DNA of 64,000 nucleotides from contig JAIYDL010000007.1 of NCBI GenBank assembly GCA_027487515.1, positions 345,203 to 409,202 on the forward strand, written 5' to 3'. The notes beneath the pieces were generated by a model. The model was not told the DNA's origin and made no database searches. It saw nothing but the letters and a program-made list of their open reading frames with translations. Below, one piece after another: positions 1-8,179 of this stretch. The stretch's first letter is position 1; each line of letters begins with the position of its first letter. Origin of the DNA: Pseudomonadota bacterium. GTDB lineage: Bacteria; Bdellovibrionota; Bacteriovoracia; Bacteriovoracales; Bacteriovoracaceae. The position numbers and the translations under genes were made by a program.

Positions 1-32
1 TCCCTGCGCCTCGCTCGGAGAAGCGCCCGCGC

Positions 33-1355
33 TCAGGGAGACACCTTTCGGCTACCGTCAGGGTAGAACTCAGCGGAATCGATGGTCTTCCGGGACTGAA
101 GGTCGGTGATCGTCTCCGTCACTTTCTTCCCTCCTTCCCAGACTTGGTCATACCTCTGACCGGCCTTGATGAAGAAGCTCTTGCCGGACTGGATCCCCGC
201 TTCATCGAAGCAAGTCTCAGAGGTCGCACTGTCGTTCTCAAATACTTGCCGGCAACCGACGAGTCTCATCGTTGGGATTTGGTCATCGACGTGCGGGTAA
301 ATGGAGGACCGTAGCTCCTGCGTCCGCGCCAGAGTGGCATACGTTTCTACTAACCCACCACGGTCTTCAAAGTGCTTCACGTTGATCCGAACTCTATGCT
401 TATCGACCGGTGAGTATTCGGCGTCGATCTTGATCTTCGAATTTTGATAGTACTGTGTGAGCTGAGACGGCACGTCATCGCGGTACAGGATCTCGATCGC
501 GAGTTTCCCATCCTCGAAGAAGACTCTCTGCTTCCCTTCGCGCTTGTTCGCCCGAAAGACCGTCTCCACCAGCTTGCGCTTCTCATCTCGTGTCCAGATC
601 GTCGCCACTCCTTCGATCTTACAGTCCTGCATGGTATACTTCACAACTTTCCTCGCCATAAAATCTCCTGCCATCGTTTTCTTTTCACCGTTGCACCGGT
701 CATGTTCAGCAGATTTTTCGGTCCGATAGTATTCTTCGAGTTTCGGTTGATAGGGCCCCATGTCAATCCTGCGACAATCTTCATCCTTGTGGCCTCGCTG
801 ACCATCGACGAAGCATTCACCGATGCCCGTGATTTTTTCACCTTCAAAGACCAGCAAGAGTCCGGTTTCTTTGCCCCGGTGCCACTGGCGAACGGACTTT
901 CCGCTGATGCTGACTCCACCAGCCGCTCTTGTGGACATACTCAATGATTGTGAGAAGCCATGTTTCTGACCTTTTGAAAAAGCCTCTTCCGCCAGAAACA
1001 TTCTAAGCTTCGGATCCCAACTAGACTTGCTGACTCCGTCGAGGAGACCGTTGCGAAACTCTGCTTCCACTCTTGGCTCGCCGTCCTTACCCCAGCACTT
1101 CATTACGCCTTGCAATTTCCCGTCCCGATAAGAGGACTCATAGAGCGTGGCGTGAGACCCAAGCTGATCTTTACAAGTTTGCTTACCGTCAAAGCGGTTG
1201 GCCTTATTCTTTCTTACTTTGCAGTCCATCAGCTCTTCATCCATGCAAGTATCCATGAGCATGTCCAGATCTTGAACTTTGACCAGGTCCTGCTCAATGG
1301 CATTCGCCGGAAGAATCGAAACGACAAAAAAACACAAAATGATAAATTTATCCAT
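33..1355 (-). CDS. Secreted MORN/YwqK-like repeat protein
   Basis: The protein has 440 residues and an N-terminal signal peptide ending near 'ILPANA'. The body contains repeated short units of the type 'YRDGKLQGVMKCW' and 'EFRNGLLDGVSK', with charged G-x-x-x-G turns, which resemble the MORN-variant/YwqK repeats often annotated as toxin-antitoxin-like. In most families these repeats form beta hairpins and no enzymatic role can be read from them. Several cysteines suggest disulfides in the periplasm or outside the cell. The ATG at the 3' side is directly preceded by a purine run (GAGAGG) with almost no spacing, so initiation may be weak. It stands alone, divergent from the next gene across a 313-base gap. 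Function unknown. Confidence 0.75.
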   Translation of the reverse strand: MDKFIILCFFVVSILPANAIEQDLVKVQDLDMLMDTCMDEELMDCKVRKNKANRFDGKQTCKDQLGSHATLYESSYRDGKLQGVMKCWGKDGEPRVEAEFRNGLLDGVSKSSWDPKLRMFLAEEAFSKGQKHGFSQSLSMSTRAAGGVSISGKSVRQWHRGKETGLLLVFEGEKITGIGECFVDGQRGHKDEDCRRIDMGPYQPKLEEYYRTEKSAEHDRCNGEKKTMAGDFMARKVVKYTMQDCKIEGVATIWTRDEKRKLVETVFRANKREGKQRVFFEDGKLAIEILYRDDVPSQLTQYYQNSKIKIDAEYSPVDKHRVRINVKHFEDRGGLVETYATLARTQELRSSIYPHVDDQIPTMRLVGCRQVFENDSATSETCFDEAGIQSGKSFFIKAGQRYDQVWEGGKKVTETITDLQSRKTIDSAEFYPDGSRKVSP

Positions 1356-1668
1356 CCTCTCATTATTCGGAATCAGCTTTATTTTTACACTCGCCCCGCA
1401 GCAGAGGGAGTGATGACCCCCGCTCCCTTCGGTTACCCAGGCACCGATGACTGTGGAGAATCGAGCAAGAATTTCGAACTGAGGCCAGACTCCCTTTGAG
1501 GTCTTAATGGATAAAAACCGTCGGTCGCAAGGTCGGAGGACACGTGGCTTTGGCCGTCAAAAAAATAGGCACTCCGATCAATTTTACTCCAATATCAAAT
1601 GAACGTAGGTCCGCACAGACTCCTGGTGGTAGGTTCTCTCCAAACGAAGGTCATCAAACGGAGGAACT
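1356..1668. other. Intergenic gap between divergent secreted-protein genes
   Basis: This 313-base stretch separates two divergent genes. The plus-strand ORF in the track that runs into it is an antisense shadow of the upstream gene. I find no tRNA-like or other RNA-gene structure. A short inverted repeat (AGGGAG ... CTCCCT near 1410) is present but weak. A good Shine-Dalgarno (GGAGGA) lies just before the start at 1669. Promoters for both flanking genes must lie here, but no convincing -35/-10 pair was found by eye. Confidence 0.5.
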
Positions 1669-2343
1669 ATGAAAGTTTTAGTCTTACTCATGCAACTCAT
1701 CTTGGGTCTCGTGCCCCTATCCGGATTCGCCTACGGAATCGAATGCGGAGACTTAGTCGAAACCGCGTACCGGAACGAGTACAACTTGCGCGTCGTGAGC
1801 GAAATGTCCGGCGAACGCTTCTTCATGACGGATGGAACCGTTTATCACCGCGATTACGTGAGACCCTTGCTCTCGGAGATGAATGGAATCTCAGTGGGTG
1901 ACAGGGTGGAGACTGCGTACAATAACGCCTATGAAATCCGAACCGTGAGGGCCATCTCATCGGAGCGGTTTTACATGACCGACGGGACAACGTATCACCG
2001 CGACTACGTCAGAGCGCTTAGTACGCGATTGAATGGCATCTCCGTTGGAGACCGCGTCGAGACCGCGTATCGAGGGGAGTACAACATCCGTGTGGTCCAG
2101 CGGATTTCGGGAGAACGGTTTTACATGCGGGATGGCACTGTCTACAACCAAGACTATGTCAGCCGCTTGCACACCTCGCTCAATGGGATCTCCATCGGTG
2201 ACCGGGTTGAATCGAGTTACAATGGAAACTTCCGTCGGCACGTCGTTAAGTACATCTCCAACGAACGGATCCATATGGTCGATGGAGGAATCTTTCATCG
2301 GAGCTACGTTTCCCTCCTGAACTGCGGACGGAACTGCCGGTAA
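1669..2343 (+). CDS. Secreted protein of four exact 50-residue tandem repeats
   Basis: The protein has 224 residues: a signal peptide (about 1-22, cleaved near 'SGFAYG') followed by four repeats that start at residues 27, 77, 127 and 177, so the period is exactly 50. The core of each unit is 'GDRVETAY', a short basic/aromatic stretch, then 'ERFYMxDGTxYHRDYVRxL'. The spacing suggests a small beta-rich domain such as an SH3- or KOW-like barrel, but this is inference. Three cysteines (26, 218, 223) flank the repeat block and could close it with a disulfide. A strong GGAGGA ribosome site precedes the ATG, and an intrinsic terminator follows at 2381, so the gene is likely monocistronic. I do not recognise the family. 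Confidence 0.8.
   Translation: MKVLVLLMQLILGLVPLSGFAYGIECGDLVETAYRNEYNLRVVSEMSGERFFMTDGTVYHRDYVRPLLSEMNGISVGDRVETAYNNAYEIRTVRAISSERFYMTDGTTYHRDYVRALSTRLNGISVGDRVETAYRGEYNIRVVQRISGERFYMRDGTVYNQDYVSRLHTSLNGISIGDRVESSYNGNFRRHVVKYISNERIHMVDGGIFHRSYVSLLNCGRNCR
1747..2340 (+). repeat. Four in-frame 150-bp tandem repeats
   Basis: Four coding repeats of 150 bp begin at 1747, 1897, 2047 and 2197. They are diverged at DNA level but keep the protein period exactly. The second and third are closest to each other; the fourth is the most diverged and lacks the 'HRDY' form (it reads 'FHRSYV'). Confidence 0.85.
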
Positions 2344-2380
2344 TCTCGAAGCCAATTCCTATCGGCCTCCGGCCGAATCG

Positions 2381-2413
2381 AGCAGGGTCTACCCCAGGGT
2401 AGCCCCTGCTTTT
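2381..2413 (+). terminator. Intrinsic terminator
   Basis: The arms AGCAGGG-t-CTACC and GGTAG-c-CCCTGCT form a long hairpin with a single mismatch, followed by TTTT. It lies 38 bases after the stop of the tandem-repeat gene. Confidence 0.8.
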
Positions 2414-2517
2414 GAGTTTTCACTCCTCACAAAATAGACACTATGAAATCTTTTCTCAGCAGCGCCCGAGGCCTCGGAGTGCCGCTATCATTGGGCAATA
2501 CCTACCAGGAGTCTCCC

Positions 2518-3519
2518 GTGAAGCCGTCATCCCTACTCGTTGCCCTCGTCCTCGTCTCCGCCTGCTCGAAGGTGAAAGAAATCAACAAGCGGACCCAGAG
2601 CATGGAGCGCGCCACAGAGCAGGTCTCGAACACCACCGAAGACCTCCGGGAAACCACAACCGTCATGTACCAACAAGAGCGCTCCCGAGAAGCGGAAGCC
2701 ACGCGCGAGGAGAAGTTTCAGATCCTGATGGACGACGAGGCAGAACTCGGTGGACGGTTAACCGCGGCCGGGGTCTACTTGCAATCCTTCGAGTTCCAGC
2801 TCTGGGCCGGGAACGAAAGCTTCGATGACCAACGGGCCCTGGAACGGTTCTACCTGGACGCCGTGAACGAGTTCACGCGCCGGAGTGCGGACTTGTTCGA
2901 AAAAATCAACCTTCGCAGAATGTCGACCGTCCGGAAAGATAAAATGGAGCTCTCCTTCTATGCGCTCGCTGCCAGTCTTCATTTGAACCATGCGTTCCAA
3001 GAAGAGCAGGCACGGAAGACCGGGAGACCTCTGGTGTCGATGTATAGCCTCATCAAAAATGCGCTGAAGAAAGAGAAAGATCGGCGGCCGCTTCTCGCTC
3101 ATGAAGAAGTTCTTCTGACGGGGATTAACAAAGAGATCATGACCGAGTTCCTGAAAGCTCGGGTCGATATCCTTTCGGCGTTCGCCCTGAAGAACCTCAC
3201 CGATCAGAACGACCTGACGCTCACTCAACGGGCCAAGGCCCTCATTTTCCGGATCACCGGAGGTCGCCTCGGAGAGATTGATCTTCCAGAGGTTTATCAG
3301 GAAACCAATGCCGCCACGAGAACCTTCATCACAAGAAACCTCGATAGTGCCGTCGAAACTCGGCAGTACCTTCGAACTGTCAGCGTCGAGAAAAAACTTG
3401 AGCGCACGCTTGAATCGGCGTTCAAATCCATCGACCTCAACGAATCGAGGACGGCACCCCCGGCGATCGACCAGCGACGCCAGGAAATCCGGAAGCTCAT
3501 CGACCTGTTGGTCGAGTAG
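2518..3519 (+). CDS. Coiled-coil lipoprotein, function unknown
   Basis: The longest ORF starts at 2443, but a GTG at 2518 preceded by AGGAG with six bases spacing gives a clean lipoprotein signal: 'VKPSSLLVALVLVSACSK' with lipobox VSAC. The mature protein (about 315 residues) is strongly helical and charged, starting with 'KVKEINKRTQSMERATEQ', which looks like a short Lpp/coiled-coil anchor. The rest has no motif I recognise. Aspartate does not follow the lipobox cysteine (Ser does), so outer-membrane retention is expected if standard Lol rules apply. No close operon partner: the next gene is 173 bases downstream. Confidence 0.75.
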   Translation: MKPSSLLVALVLVSACSKVKEINKRTQSMERATEQVSNTTEDLRETTTVMYQQERSREAEATREEKFQILMDDEAELGGRLTAAGVYLQSFEFQLWAGNESFDDQRALERFYLDAVNEFTRRSADLFEKINLRRMSTVRKDKMELSFYALAASLHLNHAFQEEQARKTGRPLVSMYSLIKNALKKEKDRRPLLAHEEVLLTGINKEIMTEFLKARVDILSAFALKNLTDQNDLTLTQRAKALIFRITGGRLGEIDLPEVYQETNAATRTFITRNLDSAVETRQYLRTVSVEKKLERTLESAFKSIDLNESRTAPPAIDQRRQEIRKLIDLLVE

Positions 3520-3692
3520 TCCAAGAGAAACAACGAATCCTGCTGAAGGCACGGAGACAGTTAAGTCGCTCCGGGCGCCCCTACGATTGCCCCTATTTTA
3601 AAAAATCTCCCTCCGAAGCGGTAATTGCTTTGCATTTATTAAGACCTTCCCTAAGCTCTTAGTACAAACAATGACCCTTCAAGGAGGAAGTT

Positions 3693-4232
3693 TTGAAACG
3701 ATTACTCATCGTCGTTATCGCCGCTAGCGTGTCGGTAACAGCCCTCGCCCAAAGTGGCAAGAACACCGGTCTCATCGGTGGTGCCGTAGACCAGTCTAAG
3801 CAATCGGCCGCCTACGGCATGGCCGGCTGCGGACTCGGCTCTGTGCTGTTCGGTGAAACTGAAAGCCGCGGAGGTCAGATTCTGGCCTCGACAACGAACG
3901 GCATCTACGGAAACAATACCTTCGGTATGTCTTCCGGAACCTCAAACTGTGTTCCAGACAATTCGGCCACGAGCGCGGCCATGCGGAAGAACATGGAAAT
4001 GTTCGTCGCGGCCAACAAAGAGTCTCTGGCCAATGACGTCGCGAAATCAAACGGAGAAACCATCACCGCGATTTCAAACATCATGGGCTGCACAGATTCG
4101 TCTTACCTCGGCGCCAAACTTCAGGCCCGCTACGAGACCATCTTCGCGACCAAAGAAGCAACACAGGTCTCTGAAAGCATGATGACCACCGTGGCCTCAG
4201 ATCGGTACCTCGCCGAAACCTGTAAACTCTAA
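3693..4232 (+). CDS. DUF3015 family protein, copy 1
   Basis: This 179-residue secreted protein starts at TTG with a strong AAGGAGG site seven bases before it. A signal peptide ends near 'SVTALAQ'. The mature part carries the DUF3015 hallmarks 'YGMAGCGLGS', 'QILASTTNG', 'TFGMSSGTSNC' and a C-terminal paired-cysteine region ('MGCTD', 'AETCKL'). It has an insertion of about 20 residues between signal peptide and domain compared with copy 2. The family is common in proteobacteria with no known function. It is followed after 15 bases by a paralogue, so the two are probably cotranscribed. Confidence 0.88.
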   Translation: MKRLLIVVIAASVSVTALAQSGKNTGLIGGAVDQSKQSAAYGMAGCGLGSVLFGETESRGGQILASTTNGIYGNNTFGMSSGTSNCVPDNSATSAAMRKNMEMFVAANKESLANDVAKSNGETITAISNIMGCTDSSYLGAKLQARYETIFATKEATQVSESMMTTVASDRYLAETCKL

Positions 4233-4247
4233 GGAAAGGTTAAGACT

Positions 4248-4709
4248 ATGAAATACATCCTCATCGCATTTGCTCTCGCTACCTCTGTCGCCGCTATCGC
4301 GGCTAAGCCCTACGGCATGGCCGGCTGTGGTCTCGGAACTCAGCTCATGGGCAAAGAAGGCAATCAAATCCTCGCCGCCACCACTAACGGCACCGGAACT
4401 CAAACCTTCGGCATTTCCTCTGGGACATCGAACTGTGTGACCGCCACTCAGCAGACCGCTATGATCCGGAACTTCATCGAGGCCAACTACGCGGCCCTCG
4501 TTACCGACATGGCCAAGGGCCAGGGCGACGCGATGAAGACCCTCTCTGGTTTCTACGGGTGTGACACCGCTGCGTTCGCAACCGAGATGAAGACCAACTA
4601 CGAGCGCATCACGCCGCGGACAGAAAACGCTACGGCCGTGATGGCGAACATCAACGCCGTCATCGAAACCACACCGGCGCTTTCTTCAACCTGCACGCAT
4701 GCGATCTAA
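4248..4709 (+). CDS. DUF3015 family protein, copy 2
   Basis: This 153-residue secreted paralogue follows the first copy. A signal peptide ends near 'AAIAAKP'. It keeps 'YGMAGCGLGT', 'QILAATTNG', 'TFGISSGTSNC', 'YGCDT' and a C-terminal Cys. AAGGAAAGG precedes the ATG. The pair is an obvious local gene duplication. Its last codons overlap the proposed start of the DUF4105 gene by 11 bases, and an intrinsic terminator lies 15 bases beyond its stop. Confidence 0.88.
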   Translation: MKYILIAFALATSVAAIAAKPYGMAGCGLGTQLMGKEGNQILAATTNGTGTQTFGISSGTSNCVTATQQTAMIRNFIEANYAALVTDMAKGQGDAMKTLSGFYGCDTAAFATEMKTNYERITPRTENATAVMANINAVIETTPALSSTCTHAI

Positions 4710-6528
4710 GCTCCTCCTGAGCAAGGGCACCCTTTCGGGTGTCCTTTTTTTTTACTCCCTGGGAGTACTTGCCCAAAACTGGCAGGATCCCCAGTGGCAG
4801 CGGCTCCTGATTTATCGAACGACCCTTACGGGCCAGGAGTCGGAGGCCGACACACCAGAGTTTTTTCTTCACCCCCAGGGGAAGGAGCGCCCCGACCTCG
4901 AACTCGAGGCCCTCATCGGGGCCCTCGAAGTGGAAGACCCAGAGCCGACTAAGAACGCATTCTGCCGCTTCCCGGCCCGGGTACGGTGGCTCAAAAAACA
5001 CCGCCCGGTCCCTGCGTCAAAAGTTCAATGTGAAAACTACGAGAAGTTTCGAGACCGACTAGCGGCTAAATCCGTCTCGGTCGTCTTCTCTTCCTACTAT
5101 CTTAACAACCCGGCCTCGAGCTTCGGGCACACCTTCTTGCGACTCGGGAAGCAGGCCAACGAAGTCCGGGACAAAGACACCACGGCCACCGAGCTCCTCG
5201 ACACCGGTATCAACTACGGGGCCCTCACCGACGGCGCGGGCCCCGTAGTGTTTGCCATCGGAGGCCTCACCGGCTGGTTCCAAGGAAACTACAACGCTGT
5301 TCCGTATTACTACAAAGTCCGGGAGTACAACGACTTTGAAACCCGGGACCTCTGGAGCTATCAGCTCGATCTCACCAGTGAGGAAATCGATCTCATCGTC
5401 GATCACATCTGGGAGCTGGGGCATACGAAGTTTGATTATTATTTTCTGACGGAGAACTGCTCGTACCATGTGTTGAGCATCCTCGAAGCGGTGAGGCCTC
5501 GCCTCAAGCTTCACGCGCGGCTCCCTCGTCTGTACACCATCCCCTCAGAAACCCTGAAGGCGCTCACCGCCGAAGGCCTCGTGAGGAAGGTCACTTTTAG
5601 GCCCGCGCCGAGTACACAGTTTTACCACCAGCTGCAGCTCCTCACGGCGACGGAGCAAACCGAGGTTCGTGACCTCGTCGACTCAGGCAAAAGACCAGAG
5701 ACTGCGGACCCGAGGCGGCGCTCTCTTGTCTACGACGCTGCCCTTAGCTTGGTCGATTACAAGTACGCCAAAAAAATTCTCAAAGGCGACGAGGACGCAC
5801 AAATTCTCAAACGGCCTCTCCTGGTTGAGCGCTCGAAGATTCCTGTTCGAAGCGACGACATCGACTACTCCTACAAGCTCTTGCGGGCGCCGCACCTGGG
5901 ACACGGCCAGAAGCGCCTCGGGCTCGGCTACGTCAACCGTGACGGGAAGAGCATGGGAGAGCTCGAGTGGCGCTTCGCGTTCCACGATGTCCTCGACACC
6001 GACGTGGGCTACCCACCGCGCACGCGGCTCGAGGTCATGAAGGCCCTCGTGCGCACGGACGGAACTGAGGTTCAATTGCGGGACCTCTCCATCGTCGATG
6101 TCTTCATGCTGGGGAAGAGGGATCAGTTCAACCGATCACCGAGCTGGAAGGTGAAGCTCGGACAGACACAGACTCGGCAAGGGAAAAGAGACCTCGCCAC
6201 CCAAGGCTTTTCCGGAGGCTACGGGCTCAGTTTTGACCTGGGCCCCGTCACTCCGTACCTTCTCGCCCACGTCGAACTCGGGTACCTATCCGAGTTTGAA
6301 CGACGGGTTAAGCTTGGCCACGGTGCCGACGCTGGAGTCTTAAGTGATCTGGGAGAGCACTGGAAAATGCTCAACCTCTTCGAGGCGCGCTTTGGAGAAT
6401 GGAACGAATCGCGGATCCTGAATGAGCTCCGCTACTCCGATTCGGACTACGGAGCGGGGGCGTTTCATACGAGCTGGCCAGAGGATGGCACCTGGGAAAC
6501 AGGGCTTCGCCTCTACCGCTACCTCTAG
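4699..6528 (+). CDS. DUF4105 (Lnb N-terminal domain) periplasmic protein
   Basis: The 609-residue protein has a signal peptide ending near 'GVLAQ' and a central region typical of DUF4105: 'SSYYLNNPASSFGHTFLRL' around residues 130-150, then 'LTENCSYHVLSILE' near 250. The conserved Cys/His set suggests a cysteine-peptidase-like fold; the family has no firmly known reaction. The C-terminal 200 residues are rich in alternating beta-type strands and end in 'LRLYRYL', suggesting a barrel-like or outer-membrane-associated region. The ATG at 4699 is the only in-frame standard start that gives a charged n-region, but its first 20 codons contain an intrinsic terminator and there is no clear ribosome site. 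A non-AUG start further in cannot be excluded. Confidence 0.82.
   Translation: MRSKLLLSKGTLSGVLFFYSLGVLAQNWQDPQWQRLLIYRTTLTGQESEADTPEFFLHPQGKERPDLELEALIGALEVEDPEPTKNAFCRFPARVRWLKKHRPVPASKVQCENYEKFRDRLAAKSVSVVFSSYYLNNPASSFGHTFLRLGKQANEVRDKDTTATELLDTGINYGALTDGAGPVVFAIGGLTGWFQGNYNAVPYYYKVREYNDFETRDLWSYQLDLTSEEIDLIVDHIWELGHTKFDYYFLTENCSYHVLSILEAVRPRLKLHARLPRLYTIPSETLKALTAEGLVRKVTFRPAPSTQFYHQLQLLTATEQTEVRDLVDSGKRPETADPRRRSLVYDAALSLVDYKYAKKILKGDEDAQILKRPLLVERSKIPVRSDDIDYSYKLLRAPHLGHGQKRLGLGYVNRDGKSMGELEWRFAFHDVLDTDVGYPPRTRLEVMKALVRTDGTEVQLRDLSIVDVFMLGKRDQFNRSPSWKVKLGQTQTRQGKRDLATQGFSGGYGLSFDLGPVTPYLLAHVELGYLSEFERRVKLGHGADAGVLSDLGEHWKMLNLFEARFGEWNESRILNELRYSDSDYGAGAFHTSWPEDGTWETGLRLYRYL
4725..4753 (+). 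terminator. Intrinsic terminator inside the DUF4105 signal-peptide codons
   Basis: GGGCACCC-TTTC-GGGTGTCC forms an eight-pair stem (one G-U pair) followed by nine T residues. It should end transcripts of the DUF3015 pair. It lies downstream of the only good ATG of the next gene, so it would act as an attenuator for that gene. Confidence 0.85.
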
Positions 6529-6534
6529 CCTCGC

Positions 6535-8112
6535 CTAGTTCTCCGGAACGTAGATCTCGTACTGTTCAGCGTGGTAGTTGTTATCCGCGCGCACGAGAAG
6601 CGTCTTGTTGTACTGCTCCTCCAGCGCTTCGATGATTCCGAAATCCTCCGAGGAGAGCTTCGCGCACACCTCCGGATGAGCGAAGATCGTGATCTTCGAT
6701 GATGCGGTCCGCTTGATGACCTTCTGCACCTCGCGGATGACCTCGAAGCTCACGGTTTCAACCGACTTCACGCGACCGACACCTTCACAGTACGGACACG
6801 GCTCGCACATGGTGCGGATGAGCGTATCTCGAGTGCGCTTCCGGGTCATCTCGACGAGGCCCAGGCCTGAGATCGGGAGAACGTTGGTCTTCGAGCGGTC
6901 CTTCTTCAAGGCCTCGAGGAGAGCGACGTAGACTTGGCTCCGGTGCTCTTCTTTTTCCATGTCGATGAAATCGATGATGATGATCCCGCCGCAGTTCCGC
7001 AGTCGGAGTTGATAGGAGATCTCTTTCACCGCCTCAAGATTGGTCTTAAGGATGGTTTCTTCCAGAGTCTTTTTTCCGACAAACTTCCCGGTGTTGACGT
7101 CGATCGATACGAGGGCCTCGGTCTGGTCAATGTTGATAGAGCCACCGGACTTCAGGAAGACCTGGTTCGAAAGCGCACGCTCGATCTCGATGTCGATGCC
7201 GAAGTGCTCGAAGACCGGCATCTCACCGTCGTAGTACTTAATCTTGGCCTTGTGGTGCGGAATGAACCGCTGGATGAATTTCTCGATCTGCTTCACCGCC
7301 GCCTTCGAGTCTGACACCAGGTTATCCACGTCCTCGTCCATGATGTCTCGGAGAGCGCGCTGAATGAACGAGAGGTCCTGGTGGAGCTCGAGGGGGGCCT
7401 TCGCCTTATCGAGCCTCTTCTGGACGTCTTTCCAGATTTTCACCAGATTGTTGTAGTCGTTTTTTAAAACCTTATAGCTCTGGCCCTCGGCCACTGTGCG
7501 CGCGATCACGCCGATCCCCTCAGGACGGATCGAGTCGAGGATCTCCTTCAGGCGCTTGCGCTCCTCTTCAGATTCGATCCGGCGGGAGACTCCGGTGTGT
7601 TCGATGAACGGCATGTAGACGATGTGCCGGCCGGCCAGGGTGATGTGCCTCGTGACCCGAGGGCCCTTCGTCGATATGGGTTCCTTCGCGATCTGAACCA
7701 CGATCTCATCCCCTTCTTTGAGGAAATCCTGAATCCGAACGTCTGGCCGAAACTTCATGTCCACGGTTTCGGTGAGCGTAGAAAACTCATCCGGGATCAC
7801 TTCCCCAAGACGCTTCGACGCAGACTCCACCGTCGAGACTCGGCTCTGCATTTCCCGCTGCTCTTCCAAGGTCGGAAGGTAGGCATCGTCGACGTAGAGG
7901 AAGGCGGCCCGGTCCTGGCCGATGTCGATGAACGCCGACTGCATTCCCGGAAGAACTCGGAGCACGCGTCCGAGATAAATGTTACCGACGATGGGAGAGG
8001 ATTCGTTCTTCGGAGACTGACGCTCGATCAGGAAATCGAGGATCTCACCATTTTCAATGAGGGCAATACGCGACTCACTGTGGGTTTGGTTAACCACTAA
8101 TTCTTTCGCCAT
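6535..8112 (-). CDS. rng: Ribonuclease G/E family endoribonuclease
   Basis: The 525-residue protein matches RNase G in length and order: an S1-like RNA-binding part ('VGNIYLGRVLRVLPGMQSAFIDIG', seen in pieces at residues 41-66), the RNase H-like/DNase I-like core with the two Mg ligands in 'SIDVNTGKF' (D338) and 'IIIDFIDM' (D381), and the zinc-link 'CEPCPYCEG' (residues 436-443). It cleaves single-stranded RNA during rRNA maturation and mRNA decay. The long C-terminal degradosome scaffold of RNase E is absent, so RNase G is the better name. It ends six bases from the convergent DUF4105 gene. Its upstream region holds a large inverted repeat (see 8116-8166). Confidence 0.95.
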   Translation of the reverse strand: MAKELVVNQTHSESRIALIENGEILDFLIERQSPKNESSPIVGNIYLGRVLRVLPGMQSAFIDIGQDRAAFLYVDDAYLPTLEEQREMQSRVSTVESASKRLGEVIPDEFSTLTETVDMKFRPDVRIQDFLKEGDEIVVQIAKEPISTKGPRVTRHITLAGRHIVYMPFIEHTGVSRRIESEEERKRLKEILDSIRPEGIGVIARTVAEGQSYKVLKNDYNNLVKIWKDVQKRLDKAKAPLELHQDLSFIQRALRDIMDEDVDNLVSDSKAAVKQIEKFIQRFIPHHKAKIKYYDGEMPVFEHFGIDIEIERALSNQVFLKSGGSINIDQTEALVSIDVNTGKFVGKKTLEETILKTNLEAVKEISYQLRLRNCGGIIIIDFIDMEKEEHRSQVYVALLEALKKDRSKTNVLPISGLGLVEMTRKRTRDTLIRTMCEPCPYCEGVGRVKSVETVSFEVIREVQKVIKRTASSKITIFAHPEVCAKLSSEDFGIIEALEEQYNKTLLVRADNNYHAEQYEIYVPEN

Positions 8113-8115
8113 TAA

Positions 8116-8166
8116 ATGTATCCTAACTGTAAAAACTAATAATCTGTAATTCTAGTCAGGATACAT
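8116..8166. promoter_or_regulatory. 12-bp inverted repeat flanking the rng -10 region
   Basis: ATGTATCCTAAC (8116-8127) and GTCAGGATACAT (8155-8166) are inverted copies with one mismatch, 27 bases apart. The arms lie between the predicted -35 and -10 and between the start point and the ATG of rng, so a dimeric or looping repressor is one reading. Confidence 0.5.
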
Positions 8167-8179
8167 GGTTTTAGATCAA
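8149..8179 (-). promoter_or_regulatory. Candidate sigma70 promoter for rng
   Basis: On the minus strand TTGATC (8174-8179) and TAGAAT (8149-8154) are separated by 19 bases. The -35 overlaps the end of nupC. The long spacer makes it a moderate match only. Confidence 0.35.

Noticed and set aside
6535-8112. RNase E rather than RNase G
   Set aside because: The catalytic part is shared, but the protein ends shortly after the zinc link and lacks the long scaffold tail.
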